Notes: generated by a model from the sequence alone, not told the origin. A stretch of 19,941 nucleotides of DNA from an uncultured Oscillospiraceae bacterium (GCA_934527255.1 CAKTAM010000027.1:1-19941); one strand, 5' to 3'; shown: positions 6,877 through 14,005, counted from the stretch's first letter. Numbers and translations: made by a program.

Positions 6877-7899
6877 ATGCCTGTACTCATCATAGCCGAA
6901 GCCGGGGTCAACCACAACGGCAGCCCGGCGCTGGCCCGGCAGATGGCGCTTGCGGCAAAGCAGGCCGGGGCGGATGTGGTAAAGTTCCAGACCTGCGTGC
7001 CCGAGCTGGTGGCCAGCCGCTTTGCTCAGAAGGCCGCGTATCAGAAGCAGCAGACCGGCGCGCAGGAAAGCCAGCTGGAGATGATCCGGCGGCTGCATTT
7101 CGGCTTTGAAGAGCATATGGCCCTGCGGTGCTATTGTGAGGAGATCGGCATTTGCTATCTGTCCACCGCCTTTGATCTGCCCAGTGCGGATTTCCTGATT
7201 GGGCAGCAGCTGCCGTTTTATAAGATCCCCTCCGGCGAGATGACCAATCTGCCGTATCTGGAGCGTATGGCGGCAGCCGGGCGGCCGCTGCTGGTCTCGA
7301 CCGGCATGTGTGAAAAGCCGGAGATCGCGGCGGCGCTGCAGGTGCTGCGGGGGGGCGGTGCAGGCAAGATCACGCTGCTGCATTGCAACACCGAGTATCC
7401 CACGCCGTTTGAAGATGCCAACCTGCGCGCCATGCAGGATCTGGCGCAGACGTTCGGCTGTCCGGTCGGCTATTCCGATCATACCCCGGGCGTGGAAGCC
7501 GCCGTGGCGGCGGTGGCGCTGGGCGCAGTGGTGATCGAAAAGCATTTTACGCTGGATAAAAGCATGGAGGGCCCCGACCAGAAGGCCAGCCTTTCCGTGT
7601 CGGAGCTGCAGCAGCTGTGCAGTGCCATACGCCATGTGGAGGCCGCCATGGGCGACGGCAAAAAGCATGTGACGGCCAGCGAGGCCCGTAACCGGGCGGC
7701 GGCGCGCAAAAGCATCGTGGCGGCGCGCCCCATTGCGGCGGGCGAAACGTATACCGCCGAAAACCTGACGGTCAAGCGGCCGGGGATCGGGGTGTCGCCC
7801 ATGCACTGGTATCAGGTGCTGGGCCAGCGCGCACCGCGCGCGTATGAGGCAGATGAGTGTATTGAGGCAGCGCTTTCGCCGCAGGAGGACACTTTATGA
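6877..7899 (+). CDS. neuB: N-acetylneuraminate/legionaminic acid synthase (NeuB/LegI)
   Basis: A 340-residue synthase that condenses phosphoenolpyruvate with a 6-carbon amino sugar to give the 9-carbon nonulosonic acid. The N-terminal TIM barrel (about 1-270) begins with the hallmark IIAEAGVNHNGS and continues with DVVKFQT, KIPSGEMTNLPYLE, STGMCE, LLHCNTEYPTP and GYSDHTPG. The C-terminal SAF (antifreeze-like) domain, about 285-340, covers ARKSIVAARPIAAGE and the end. The length is normal. AAAAGGAGA precedes the ATG, 23 bases after ptmE. Its TGA overlaps the ATG of the next gene (ATGA), implying translational coupling with the epimerase. Sequence alone does not separate sialic, legionaminic and pseudaminic synthases; the legB/legC/ptmE neighbours favour LegI. 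Confidence 0.92.
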   Translation: MPVLIIAEAGVNHNGSPALARQMALAAKQAGADVVKFQTCVPELVASRFAQKAAYQKQQTGAQESQLEMIRRLHFGFEEHMALRCYCEEIGICYLSTAFDLPSADFLIGQQLPFYKIPSGEMTNLPYLERMAAAGRPLLVSTGMCEKPEIAAALQVLRGGGAGKITLLHCNTEYPTPFEDANLRAMQDLAQTFGCPVGYSDHTPGVEAAVAAVALGAVVIEKHFTLDKSMEGPDQKASLSVSELQQLCSAIRHVEAAMGDGKKHVTASEARNRAAARKSIVAARPIAAGETYTAENLTVKRPGIGVSPMHWYQVLGQRAPRAYEADECIEAALSPQEDTL

Positions 7900-9089
7900 A
7901 AAGGCTGGTATTCGTGACCGGCTCCCGGGCGGAATATGGCCTGCTGTATCCGGTGCTGAAAAAGGCGTTTGCCGACCCATCGCTTTCGTGCAGCCTGCTG
8001 GTGACAGGCTCGCACCTGCGGGAGGAATACGGCGGCACGGTGGCGGAAATTGAAAAGGACGGCTTTCCCATTGCGGAAAAGCTGGATATTCTGCGCTTTG
8101 GCAGCACCCGCGACGGCATTACCCAAAGCGTGGGGCTGGGCATACGGCTGTTTGGCGCATGGTTTTCCGCGCACCCGGCTGATGCCTGCATCGTGCTGGG
8201 CGACCGGTACGAAATTTTTGCCGCGGCGGCAGCCGCCGCGCTGCAGATGACGCCGGTGGTGCACATCAGCGGCGGCGATGTCACCTGGGGCGCGCAGGAC
8301 GACTGGTTTCGGCACAGCGTTACCAAAATGGCGGCGCTACATTTTCCCTATTCCGAACCGGCGCGTGCACGCCTGCTGCGCATGGGCGAGGAACCCCGGC
8401 GGGTGTTCAATGTCGGCTCGCTGGGGGCGGAAAACATCCGCCGCATGCCGCTGCTTTCCCAACAGGAGCTGAGCGACCGCTTCGGGTTTGATTTTACCCG
8501 CCCGTACTGTCTGGTCACCTACCACCCCGAGACCCTCAGCGAGCAGCCGCCGCTGCAGCAGCTGGATCAGCTGCTGACAGCGCTGCAGGCGTTTCCGGCG
8601 CTGGGCGTGTGCCTGACGGGGGCCAATGCCGATGCAGGCGGCGGCAGCCTGAACGCCCGTCTGCAGGGCTTTGTCAGCGGCAGACCGCATACGGCGCTGT
8701 TTCCCAGCATGGGGCTGCAGGGGTATCTTTCGGCCATGCGCGGCGCTGCCGCCGTGGTGGGCAATTCCTCCAGCGGCGTGGTGGAAACGCCGGAATTCGG
8801 CGTGCCGTGCGTCAACATCGGGCTGCGGCAGGGCGGCCGTCCGCTGTGCGAAAACATCCTTTCCTGTCCGTGCGAGGCCAGGGCCATTTCGGCCGCGCTG
8901 GAGCAGGCGCTTAGCCCGTCGTTTGCCGCGTCGGCGCGGCAGGTGCAAAGCCCCTTTTATCAGCCGGATACCAGCGGAAGCATTCTGCGGCTGACAAAGC
9001 AGGCAATGGAAAGCGGCCTGCTGCGCGAACCAAAACGTTTTTATGACGGCGCGTGCACGGCCGACGGCGACTGTTTGTCCGGCCGGTAA
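7896..9089 (+). CDS. neuC: Hydrolysing nucleotide-sugar 2-epimerase (NeuC/LegG)
   Basis: A 397-residue enzyme of the UDP-GlcNAc 2-epimerase family, expected to release the nucleotide and invert C2 of the diamino-trideoxy sugar to give the substrate of the synthase. Visible: TGSRAEYGLLYPVL at the start, LGDRYE (102-106), the active-site segment HISGGDVTWGAQDD (123-136) followed by RHSVTKMA, and the C-terminal nucleotide-binding NSSSGVVETPEFGVP and GLRQGGRP. In most hydrolysing members the segment reads HxGGE; here the acid is Asp128, a conservative change. The ATG overlaps the stop of neuB by four bases. The C-terminal tail after about 370 is slightly longer than usual. In this context the substrate is likely GDP-linked rather than UDP-linked. 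Confidence 0.9.
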   Translation: MKRLVFVTGSRAEYGLLYPVLKKAFADPSLSCSLLVTGSHLREEYGGTVAEIEKDGFPIAEKLDILRFGSTRDGITQSVGLGIRLFGAWFSAHPADACIVLGDRYEIFAAAAAAALQMTPVVHISGGDVTWGAQDDWFRHSVTKMAALHFPYSEPARARLLRMGEEPRRVFNVGSLGAENIRRMPLLSQQELSDRFGFDFTRPYCLVTYHPETLSEQPPLQQLDQLLTALQAFPALGVCLTGANADAGGGSLNARLQGFVSGRPHTALFPSMGLQGYLSAMRGAAAVVGNSSSGVVETPEFGVPCVNIGLRQGGRPLCENILSCPCEARAISAALEQALSPSFAASARQVQSPFYQPDTSGSILRLTKQAMESGLLREPKRFYDGACTADGDCLSGR

Positions 9090-9109
9090 AAAAGCTTTTA
9101 CGACGGCAA

Positions 9110-9133
9110 GGCGTCTTTGGCAAGACGTCTTTT
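9110..9133 (+). terminator. Weak intra-operon terminator/attenuator hairpin
   Basis: An 8-base stem (9110-9117 with 9122-9129, one G-U pair) with the loop TGGC, followed by four T (9130-9133). It lies between neuC and the first Gfo/Idh gene. It is short, so partial termination or mRNA processing is more likely than a full stop; no new promoter is visible after it. Confidence 0.4.
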
Positions 9134-9152
9134 CCAAAACAGGAGGTTGACC

Positions 9153-10124
9153 ATGAAATTTCTGATCGTTGGCCTTGGCAGCATGGGCAAACGCCGGGCG
9201 CGCCTGCTGCAGCGGCTGCGCCCGCAGGCCCAGCTGCTGGGGGTGGACAGCAGCGCTGATCGCCGTGCCGAGGCGGCCGCGCTGGGGCTTTCCGTGTGGG
9301 AAAGCCTGCCGCAGGCGCTGGCGGAAGGGGTACAGGCGGCGTTTGTCTGTACGCCGCCCGCCACGCACGCGCCGCTGCTGGAGGAGCTGCTGCAGCGCGG
9401 CGTTCCCTGCTTCAGCGAGCTGAACCTGGTGGATGACGGCTATGACCGTTTGCAGGCGCTGGCGGAGCAAAAGGCCGTGCCGCTGTTTCTCAGCAGCACC
9501 ATGCTTTATCGCGGCGAGACCCGCTGCATCCGCGATGCGGTGCACGCCTACGGGCGGCCGGTGCAATATCTTTACCACATTGGGCAGTACCTGCCCGATT
9601 GGCACCCGTGGGAGGATTACCGTCACTTTTTCGCCGGCAGCGCGCGCACCAACGGCTGCCGCGAAATTTTCGGCATTGAGCTGCCGTGGCTGCTGCAGAC
9701 GTTTGGCGCGGCCGAGGTCGTCAGCGTGCAGCACCGGCGGCTGACGACATTACAGATCGCTTACCCCGACAGTTGGCTGGTGCAGCTGAGCCACGCCGAC
9801 GGCAGCGGCGGCGTGCTGGCGGTGGATGTGGCGTCGCCAAAGGCGGTGCGCCGCTTTGAATGCTTTGCCGAGGGACTGCAGCTTTTCTGGGAGGGCACAC
9901 CGCAGACGCTGTACCGGTATGACCCGACGGCGGCGCAGAATGTGCCGATCTCCGTTTATGATGCAGTCGAGCACGACAGCCGCTACAGCGACAATATTGT
10001 AGAAAACGCCTATGTGGACGAAATTGCCGAGTTTTTGCAGCTGCTGGAGCAGGGCACGCCTGCGCGCTACAGCTTTGTCGCCGACCGGCAGTGTATTGCG
10101 CTGATGGATGCCATCGGCGTGTAA
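9153..10124 (+). CDS. Gfo/Idh/MocA-family protein with degenerate active site (PtmF-like)
   Basis: A 323-residue Rossmann-fold protein of the glucose-fructose/inositol dehydrogenase family. The N-terminal NAD(P)-binding motif GLGSMG is at 7-12 and VCTPPATHAPL follows at 65-75. The family's catalytic EKP motif is replaced by Glu89-Leu90-Asn91 (SELNLV), and the D-x2-H pair seen in the sister protein is absent around REIFGIELPWL (170-180). It shares a YLPDW motif (146-150), then P and DYR, with the next gene product, so the two are paralogues. Campylobacter ptm clusters also carry a protein of this type, PtmF, by the synthase and epimerase genes. The start is fixed by AGGAGG at 9141-9146. Role is inferred: partner, binding or altered-chemistry subunit. 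Confidence 0.8.
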   Translation: MKFLIVGLGSMGKRRARLLQRLRPQAQLLGVDSSADRRAEAAALGLSVWESLPQALAEGVQAAFVCTPPATHAPLLEELLQRGVPCFSELNLVDDGYDRLQALAEQKAVPLFLSSTMLYRGETRCIRDAVHAYGRPVQYLYHIGQYLPDWHPWEDYRHFFAGSARTNGCREIFGIELPWLLQTFGAAEVVSVQHRRLTTLQIAYPDSWLVQLSHADGSGGVLAVDVASPKAVRRFECFAEGLQLFWEGTPQTLYRYDPTAAQNVPISVYDAVEHDSRYSDNIVENAYVDEIAEFLQLLEQGTPARYSFVADRQCIALMDAIGV

Positions 10125-10135
10125 CGGGCCGGGCG

Positions 10136-10156
10136 GGCCGCAAAACGCTTGCGGCC
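10136..10156 (+). other. Intercistronic G+C-rich hairpin
   Basis: A perfect 8-base stem, GGCCGCAA (10136-10143) with TTGCGGCC (10149-10156), around a 5-base loop. It lies in the 71-base gap between the two Gfo/Idh genes. No T run follows, so it is more likely an mRNA stability or processing element than a terminator. Confidence 0.5.
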
Positions 10157-10195
10157 AGGGCGCGCGGCCGGACAAAAACCGCACAGGAGAGAGCG

Positions 10196-11164
10196 ATGAA
10201 CGTTTTGTTTGTGGGGCTGGGCAGCATCGGTACCCGGCATTTGAAAAACCTGACGGCGCTGGCACAGCGGCGCGGGCTGCCGCTGCGGGCGGATGCATGG
10301 CGGCATGATGACCGCCCCCTCCTGCCGGATACGGCTGCGCTGCTGCACCGGCAATATGTGGGCGACGCGCCGCAGCAGCGATACGACGCCGTTTTTATCA
10401 CCAACCCGACCACCCTGCACTACAGCGCCATCAGAGCGATGAGCGGCCGGACGGATTGCTTTTTTATCGAAAAGCCGGTGTTCGAGTCGCCGGAGCATAC
10501 GCTGGAGGCCTGCGGGCTGGCAGGAAAAAAGGCGTATGTGGCTGCGCCCATGCGCTGGTGCGGCGTCTTTCAGGAGCTGCGCCGTCAGCTGGCGGCCCGC
10601 ACCGTTTATTCGGCGCGCATCCTCTGCTCCAGCTACCTGCCGGATTGGCGGCCTGGCGTGGATTACCGCACCGTCTACTCCGCCCGGCGTGCGCTGGGCG
10701 GCGGGGTGAGCATTGATTTGATCCATGAATGGGATTATCTCGTTGAGCTGTTCGGCTTTCCGCAGCAGTGCTGTACGCTGCGCGGCAAGGTCAGCGATCT
10801 GGAGATCGACAGCGACGACCTCAGCGTGGCGGTCGCCCGCTACCCCGGTATGATGGCCGAGCTGCATCTGGATTATTTTGGGCGTACCTATCGCCGCAGC
10901 ATCGAGCTGCTGTGCGCGGATGGTCAGCTGACAGCTGATTTCGGTGCGGGAACGCTGACGCTGGAAAACGGCGAAGTGATCTCCTGTGCCGAGCCGGTCA
11001 ACCGGCGCTTTGAACGCGAGATGGACTATTTTCTGGATTACTGCGCCGGTCCGCAGACCGAAAGCCTCAACAGCCCGCAGCGGGCGTTGCAGGTGCTGCG
11101 GCTGGCGCTGGGTGAACCCATGGCCGGGCCGGATGGCTTGCAGAAAGGAGAAGATCGGCAATGA
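10196..11164 (+). CDS. Gfo/Idh/MocA-family oxidoreductase (canonical active site)
   Basis: A 322-residue NAD(P)-dependent sugar dehydrogenase family member. Visible: GLGSIG at 7-12, the intact catalytic EKP (Glu92-Lys93-Pro94), and Asp174/His177 in SIDLIHEWD, the usual catalytic Lys-Asp-His set. The segment SYLPDWRPGVDYR (146-158) is shared with the preceding paralogue, which lacks the catalytic residues. The start is the ATG after ACAGGAGAGAGCG; an upstream in-frame start lacks a ribosome binding site. The TGA overlaps the next gene's ATG (ATGA). It probably oxidises or reduces a hydroxyl on a sugar in or beside the nonulosonate pathway. The substrate cannot be read from sequence; an active/inactive pair with the upstream protein is possible. 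Confidence 0.85.
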   Translation: MNVLFVGLGSIGTRHLKNLTALAQRRGLPLRADAWRHDDRPLLPDTAALLHRQYVGDAPQQRYDAVFITNPTTLHYSAIRAMSGRTDCFFIEKPVFESPEHTLEACGLAGKKAYVAAPMRWCGVFQELRRQLAARTVYSARILCSSYLPDWRPGVDYRTVYSARRALGGGVSIDLIHEWDYLVELFGFPQQCCTLRGKVSDLEIDSDDLSVAVARYPGMMAELHLDYFGRTYRRSIELLCADGQLTADFGAGTLTLENGEVISCAEPVNRRFEREMDYFLDYCAGPQTESLNSPQRALQVLRLALGEPMAGPDGLQKGEDRQ

Positions 11165-11937
11165 AGCATGTACTCATCACCATTTGCGGCCGGGCTGGCA
11201 GCAAAGGCTTCCGCAACAAAAACCTCAAGGAGTTCTGCGGGCAACCGCTGGTATATTATACCCTCAGCGCCGCCGAGCTTTTCTGCCGGCAGAGGCCGGA
11301 GCTTTCGGTCGATATTTGCCTGAACACCGATTCTCCCCAATTGGCTGCACTGGTGCAGCGCGCCTACCCGCAGGTGCAGCTGGTGCAGCGCCCGCCCGAG
11401 CTAGGCGGCGATGCTGTCCCCAAAATGGCGGTTTTTCAGCATTCTCTGCGCGCCATGGAGCAGCTGCGCGGGGTGCAGTACGATTTTCATATTGACCTCG
11501 ATATCACCAGCCCGCTGCGGCAGGCGCAGGATCTGGACGGCGCCGTGCGCCTGTTTGAAAGCGAGCCGGGGCTGGATCTGGTCATGTCGGCGGCGCCGTC
11601 GCGCCGCAGCCCCTATTTCAACATGGCGCAGGAGGACGCCGACGGCTACGCCCACCGGGTGATCGAAAACCGCAACACCGCGCGGCAGCAGGCCCCGGCC
11701 TGTTTTGATATCAATGCCTCCATCTATGTGTTCCGCCGTGATTTTCTGCTGCACAACGCGGGAAGCGACCTGTGGGCCGGGCGCATCCGCCTGTACCGCA
11801 TGGCGGATACCGGCATTCTGGATATCGACTCGGAGGAGGATTACCAGATGATGGAGCTGATTGCCCGGCAGCTGTACGCTGTCAAGCCCGGCTATGCGCA
11901 GGTGCGGCAGAATATCCGCAGCCCGTCGGAGGATTGA
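11161..11937 (+). CDS. neuA: CMP-nonulosonic acid cytidylyltransferase (NeuA/LegF/PtmB type)
   Basis: A 258-residue enzyme that activates the free nonulosonic acid with CTP to give the CMP donor, the last common step of the pathway. The N-terminal CTP-binding loop reads ITICGRAGSKGFRNKNL; the usual A-R-x-G-S-K-G is recognisable with Gly for the first Ala. Further marks are HIDLDITSPLR in the middle, FDINASIYVFRRDFL, and DIDSEEDYQMME near the end, all typical of acylneuraminate cytidylyltransferases. Translation is coupled to the previous gene through a four-base overlap. A gap of 105 bases follows before the acyl carrier gene; it is G+C-rich with small inverted repeats but no promoter I can defend. 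Substrate (legionaminic or a derivative) is inferred from neighbours. Confidence 0.9.
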   Translation: MKHVLITICGRAGSKGFRNKNLKEFCGQPLVYYTLSAAELFCRQRPELSVDICLNTDSPQLAALVQRAYPQVQLVQRPPELGGDAVPKMAVFQHSLRAMEQLRGVQYDFHIDLDITSPLRQAQDLDGAVRLFESEPGLDLVMSAAPSRRSPYFNMAQEDADGYAHRVIENRNTARQQAPACFDINASIYVFRRDFLLHNAGSDLWAGRIRLYRMADTGILDIDSEEDYQMMELIARQLYAVKPGYAQVRQNIRSPSED

Positions 11938-12042
11938 CTGCAGTCGGCCAAAGGGCAACATATGGCCCATGCGGCCGCTTTGCCCGTCGGTCTGCTTTTA
12001 CGGCGGCACACCGGCCGCTTCCAATAAAAAGGAGAAGAAAAC

Positions 12043-12294
12043 ATGATGAACGAGCAACAGGTGCTTTCCGAGCTGGAAGAAATTTTCCGCAGTGTTTTTG
12101 ACGACCCCGGCCTGACCCTTACCCGCGCCACCTGCGCCGAGGATATTGAGGATTGGGACAGCCTGGAGCAGATCACACTGCTCACGCTCATCGGCAAGCA
12201 TTACGACCTGAAATTCAGCATTGACGATGTAAGCGGCCTGCAGAATGTCGGCGATATGGTGGATCTGGTGCTGCGCCGCAAGGGCGCGCGGTAA
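12043..12294 (+). CDS. Acyl carrier protein, dedicated to the sugar operon
   Basis: An 83-residue acidic helical protein with the phosphopantetheine attachment site DWDSLEQI, where Ser40 carries the prosthetic arm. It holds acyl or aminoacyl groups as thioesters. AAAAAGGAG lies before two tandem ATGs (12043 and 12046); either may be used. It is not in a fatty-acid operon: it sits between the CMP-sugar synthetase and an SDR gene, so it should serve this sugar pathway. I infer that it carries an acyl group to be reduced by, or used alongside, the next gene product and transferred to an amino group of the sugar. No dedicated ketosynthase, ligase or phosphopantetheinyl transferase is encoded nearby. 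Confidence 0.9.
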   Translation: MMNEQQVLSELEEIFRSVFDDPGLTLTRATCAEDIEDWDSLEQITLLTLIGKHYDLKFSIDDVSGLQNVGDMVDLVLRRKGAR

Positions 12295-12312
12295 CGGCAA
12301 AAGGGGCGCGGC

Positions 12313-13038
12313 ATGAAGAAAAGAATTCTGATCACCGGCGGCACCGGCGACCTTGGCCGGGCTTTGGCACAGTCTCTGGATGACGGCGACAGCTGCATTT
12401 ATCTGCAGGGCTTCCGCCATTTGGAGGCTGCGCAGGGCCTTGCCGAAAAAAGCGGCAATATCCGGGTGCTGTCGGCCGACCTTTCCGACGGCGGGCAGAC
12501 GCAGGCGCTGATTCGGCAGGTGCAGCAGGAGGGGCCGCTGACGCATTTTGTGCATCTTCCGGCGCTGCGGGTGGTCAACACCCGCTTTGCTCAGTTTGAT
12601 GCTGAGCGCTTCGAGCGCGATTTCAGCGTGCAGGTGCGCAGTGCGCTGCAGCTGTGTCAGGCCTTTGTGCCCGATATGGCGAAGGCGCGGTTTGGCCGGG
12701 TGCTGTTTGTGCTGACGGGCTATCTGCTGGGCCTGCCGCCTAAAAATGTGGCGGCATATGTCACGGCCAAAAGCGCACTGCAGGGGTTGGCCAGAAGCCT
12801 TGCGGCCGATTATGCCGCAAAGGGCGTGACGGTCAACTGCGTGGCCCCCGCCATGGTCGAAACGGCCTTTCTGGCCGACACCAGCGAACTGATCGTGCAG
12901 GCCAGCGCGCGCGCCAACCCCATGGGGCGCAATGCCGCCGTCGAGGATGTGGTGCCCGCCATGCGGTTCCTGCTCAGCGAGGAGGCCCGCTTCATCACCG
13001 GCGTTACCCTGCCGGTGACCGGTGGGGCCCAGCTGTGA
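12313..13038 (+). CDS. SDR-family reductase (FabG/PtmA-like) with altered catalytic serine
   Basis: A 241-residue classical short-chain dehydrogenase. The cofactor motif ITGGTGDLG is at 7-15; the catalytic Tyr149/Lys153 is in YVTAK; the C-terminal GVTLPVTGG is FabG-like. Two usual features are missing: the NNAG motif is replaced by HLPA (81-84), and the catalytic Ser, expected 13 residues before Tyr149, is Gly136 next to Thr135. Campylobacter ptm clusters end with an SDR, PtmA, which this resembles by position. It lies 18 bases after the acyl carrier gene behind a modest AAGGGG site, so the two are probably functionally linked. Possible roles are reduction of a carrier-bound 3-oxoacyl group or a sugar oxidoreductase step. 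Last gene of the operon; no clear terminator follows. Confidence 0.85.
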   Translation: MKKRILITGGTGDLGRALAQSLDDGDSCIYLQGFRHLEAAQGLAEKSGNIRVLSADLSDGGQTQALIRQVQQEGPLTHFVHLPALRVVNTRFAQFDAERFERDFSVQVRSALQLCQAFVPDMAKARFGRVLFVLTGYLLGLPPKNVAAYVTAKSALQGLARSLAADYAAKGVTVNCVAPAMVETAFLADTSELIVQASARANPMGRNAAVEDVVPAMRFLLSEEARFITGVTLPVTGGAQL

Positions 13039-13067
13039 CCCGCCGTTTCTGCGGCCGCAAAATCACC

Positions 13068-13096
13068 TTGACATTTGTCACGCGGTAGGCTAGAAT
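13068..13096 (+). promoter_or_regulatory. Sigma-A promoter of the AraC gene with overlapping inverted repeat
   Basis: A perfect -35 TTGACA (13068-13073), a 17-base spacer and -10 TAGAAT (13091-13096). The 12-base inverted repeat TGACATTTGTCA (13069-13080) overlaps the -35 box and could be an operator. The start of transcription falls near 13103, leaving a very short leader that begins at the ribosome binding site. Confidence 0.88.
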
Positions 13097-13117
13097 GAAG
13101 CCGTGGAGGTGAAAGCT

Positions 13118-14005
13118 GTGGATGATTTTGTTCTGAGCGCGTTTTCCGGCGGCATGTGCGAATACCGTTTTGATTGGGAAAATGTGCGCTTTTCACTGGG
13201 GCTGGACAGCGGTCTGTTTCAGTCGGAGGATATCAACCAGTATGTGAATGTGGAGATGCACCAGCACCCGTATTATGAGTGGTTTTTTGTGACCAACGGC
13301 TGTATGCAGCTGCAGACGGCCACCGAAACGCTGGAGCTGCACAGGCACGATTTTGTCATCATTCGGCCGGGGCTGGAGCATTGCGTCCATTTTCTGGAGG
13401 ACGGCACGACCCGGTATAATTTCAGCTTTACCTTTGAGGGAAACGGGCTGGACAGCACCGAGGATCTGCTGAGTCAGGTGCAGCAGCTGCTGGCGCAGGC
13501 TCCGTGCATTTCCGGTACGGGCGGGCAGGAGCTGGCAGATATCAACCGGCGGCTTTCCCAGCTGTGCGGTACCGATCGCCGCGCCATGATCTGCGCCTGC
13601 TTTGCCGAGGTCATTACATCGGTGCTGGATACTGTGCGTGCGGTTGGGCCGTCGGCCACGCTGGCAAAATTTCTGCGGGATGAAAGCATCTCCCGGCGGG
13701 ATCGTCTGGAAAAGCTGTTTACCACCTATTATATGTACGACTGTACGCTGGATTTTGTAGCGGAGTGCTTCGGCATCAGCGGCCGACAGGTCAACCGCAT
13801 CATCCGCAAGGAATTTAACGATACCTTCCATAACCGCCTCAGCCGCACGCGCATTTTGTCGGCGCGGCAGCTGCTGGACAAGACCGATTTTCACATTCAG
13901 GAGGTCGCCCAGTGGGTGGGCTATACCTCACTGTGCGGCTTTTACAACGCTTTCAAGGTGGAGTGCGGTTGTCTGCCGGGCGATTATCGCAAGCGCAAGC
14001 ATTGA
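13118..14005 (+). CDS. AraC-family transcriptional regulator with cupin sensor
   Basis: A 295-residue DNA-binding regulator. The N-terminal part (about 30-110) is a cupin-like sensor with the histidine-rich MHQHPYYEWFFV and LHRHDFVIIRPGLEHCVHF. The C-terminal part (about 195-290) is the double helix-turn-helix, including LDFVAECFGISGRQVNRIIRKEF and IQEVAQWVGYTSLCGFYNAFK. I choose the GTG at 13118: GGAGGT (13105-13110) sits seven bases before it, and the promoter places the transcript start near 13103, which excludes an earlier GTG at 13103. It is transcribed from its own promoter. Such cupin members often respond to sugars. Possible targets are itself through the inverted repeat, the sugar operon or the genes to the right; none is proven. 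Confidence 0.88.
   Translation: MDDFVLSAFSGGMCEYRFDWENVRFSLGLDSGLFQSEDINQYVNVEMHQHPYYEWFFVTNGCMQLQTATETLELHRHDFVIIRPGLEHCVHFLEDGTTRYNFSFTFEGNGLDSTEDLLSQVQQLLAQAPCISGTGGQELADINRRLSQLCGTDRRAMICACFAEVITSVLDTVRAVGPSATLAKFLRDESISRRDRLEKLFTTYYMYDCTLDFVAECFGISGRQVNRIIRKEFNDTFHNRLSRTRILSARQLLDKTDFHIQEVAQWVGYTSLCGFYNAFKVECGCLPGDYRKRKH

Noticed and set aside
8337..9734. 465-codon minus-strand frame opposite neuC and the first Gfo/Idh gene
   Set aside because: Shadow of two confident plus-strand genes; composition is Arg/Gln/His-rich without family features.
11938..12042. Possible internal promoter or attenuator between neuA and the acyl carrier gene
   Set aside because: Only short imperfect inverted repeats, no -10/-35 pair with acceptable spacing, and no hairpin with a T run.
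13103..13117. GTG at 13103 as start of the AraC gene
   Set aside because: It is at the predicted first base of the transcript and overlaps the ribosome binding site for the GTG at 13118.
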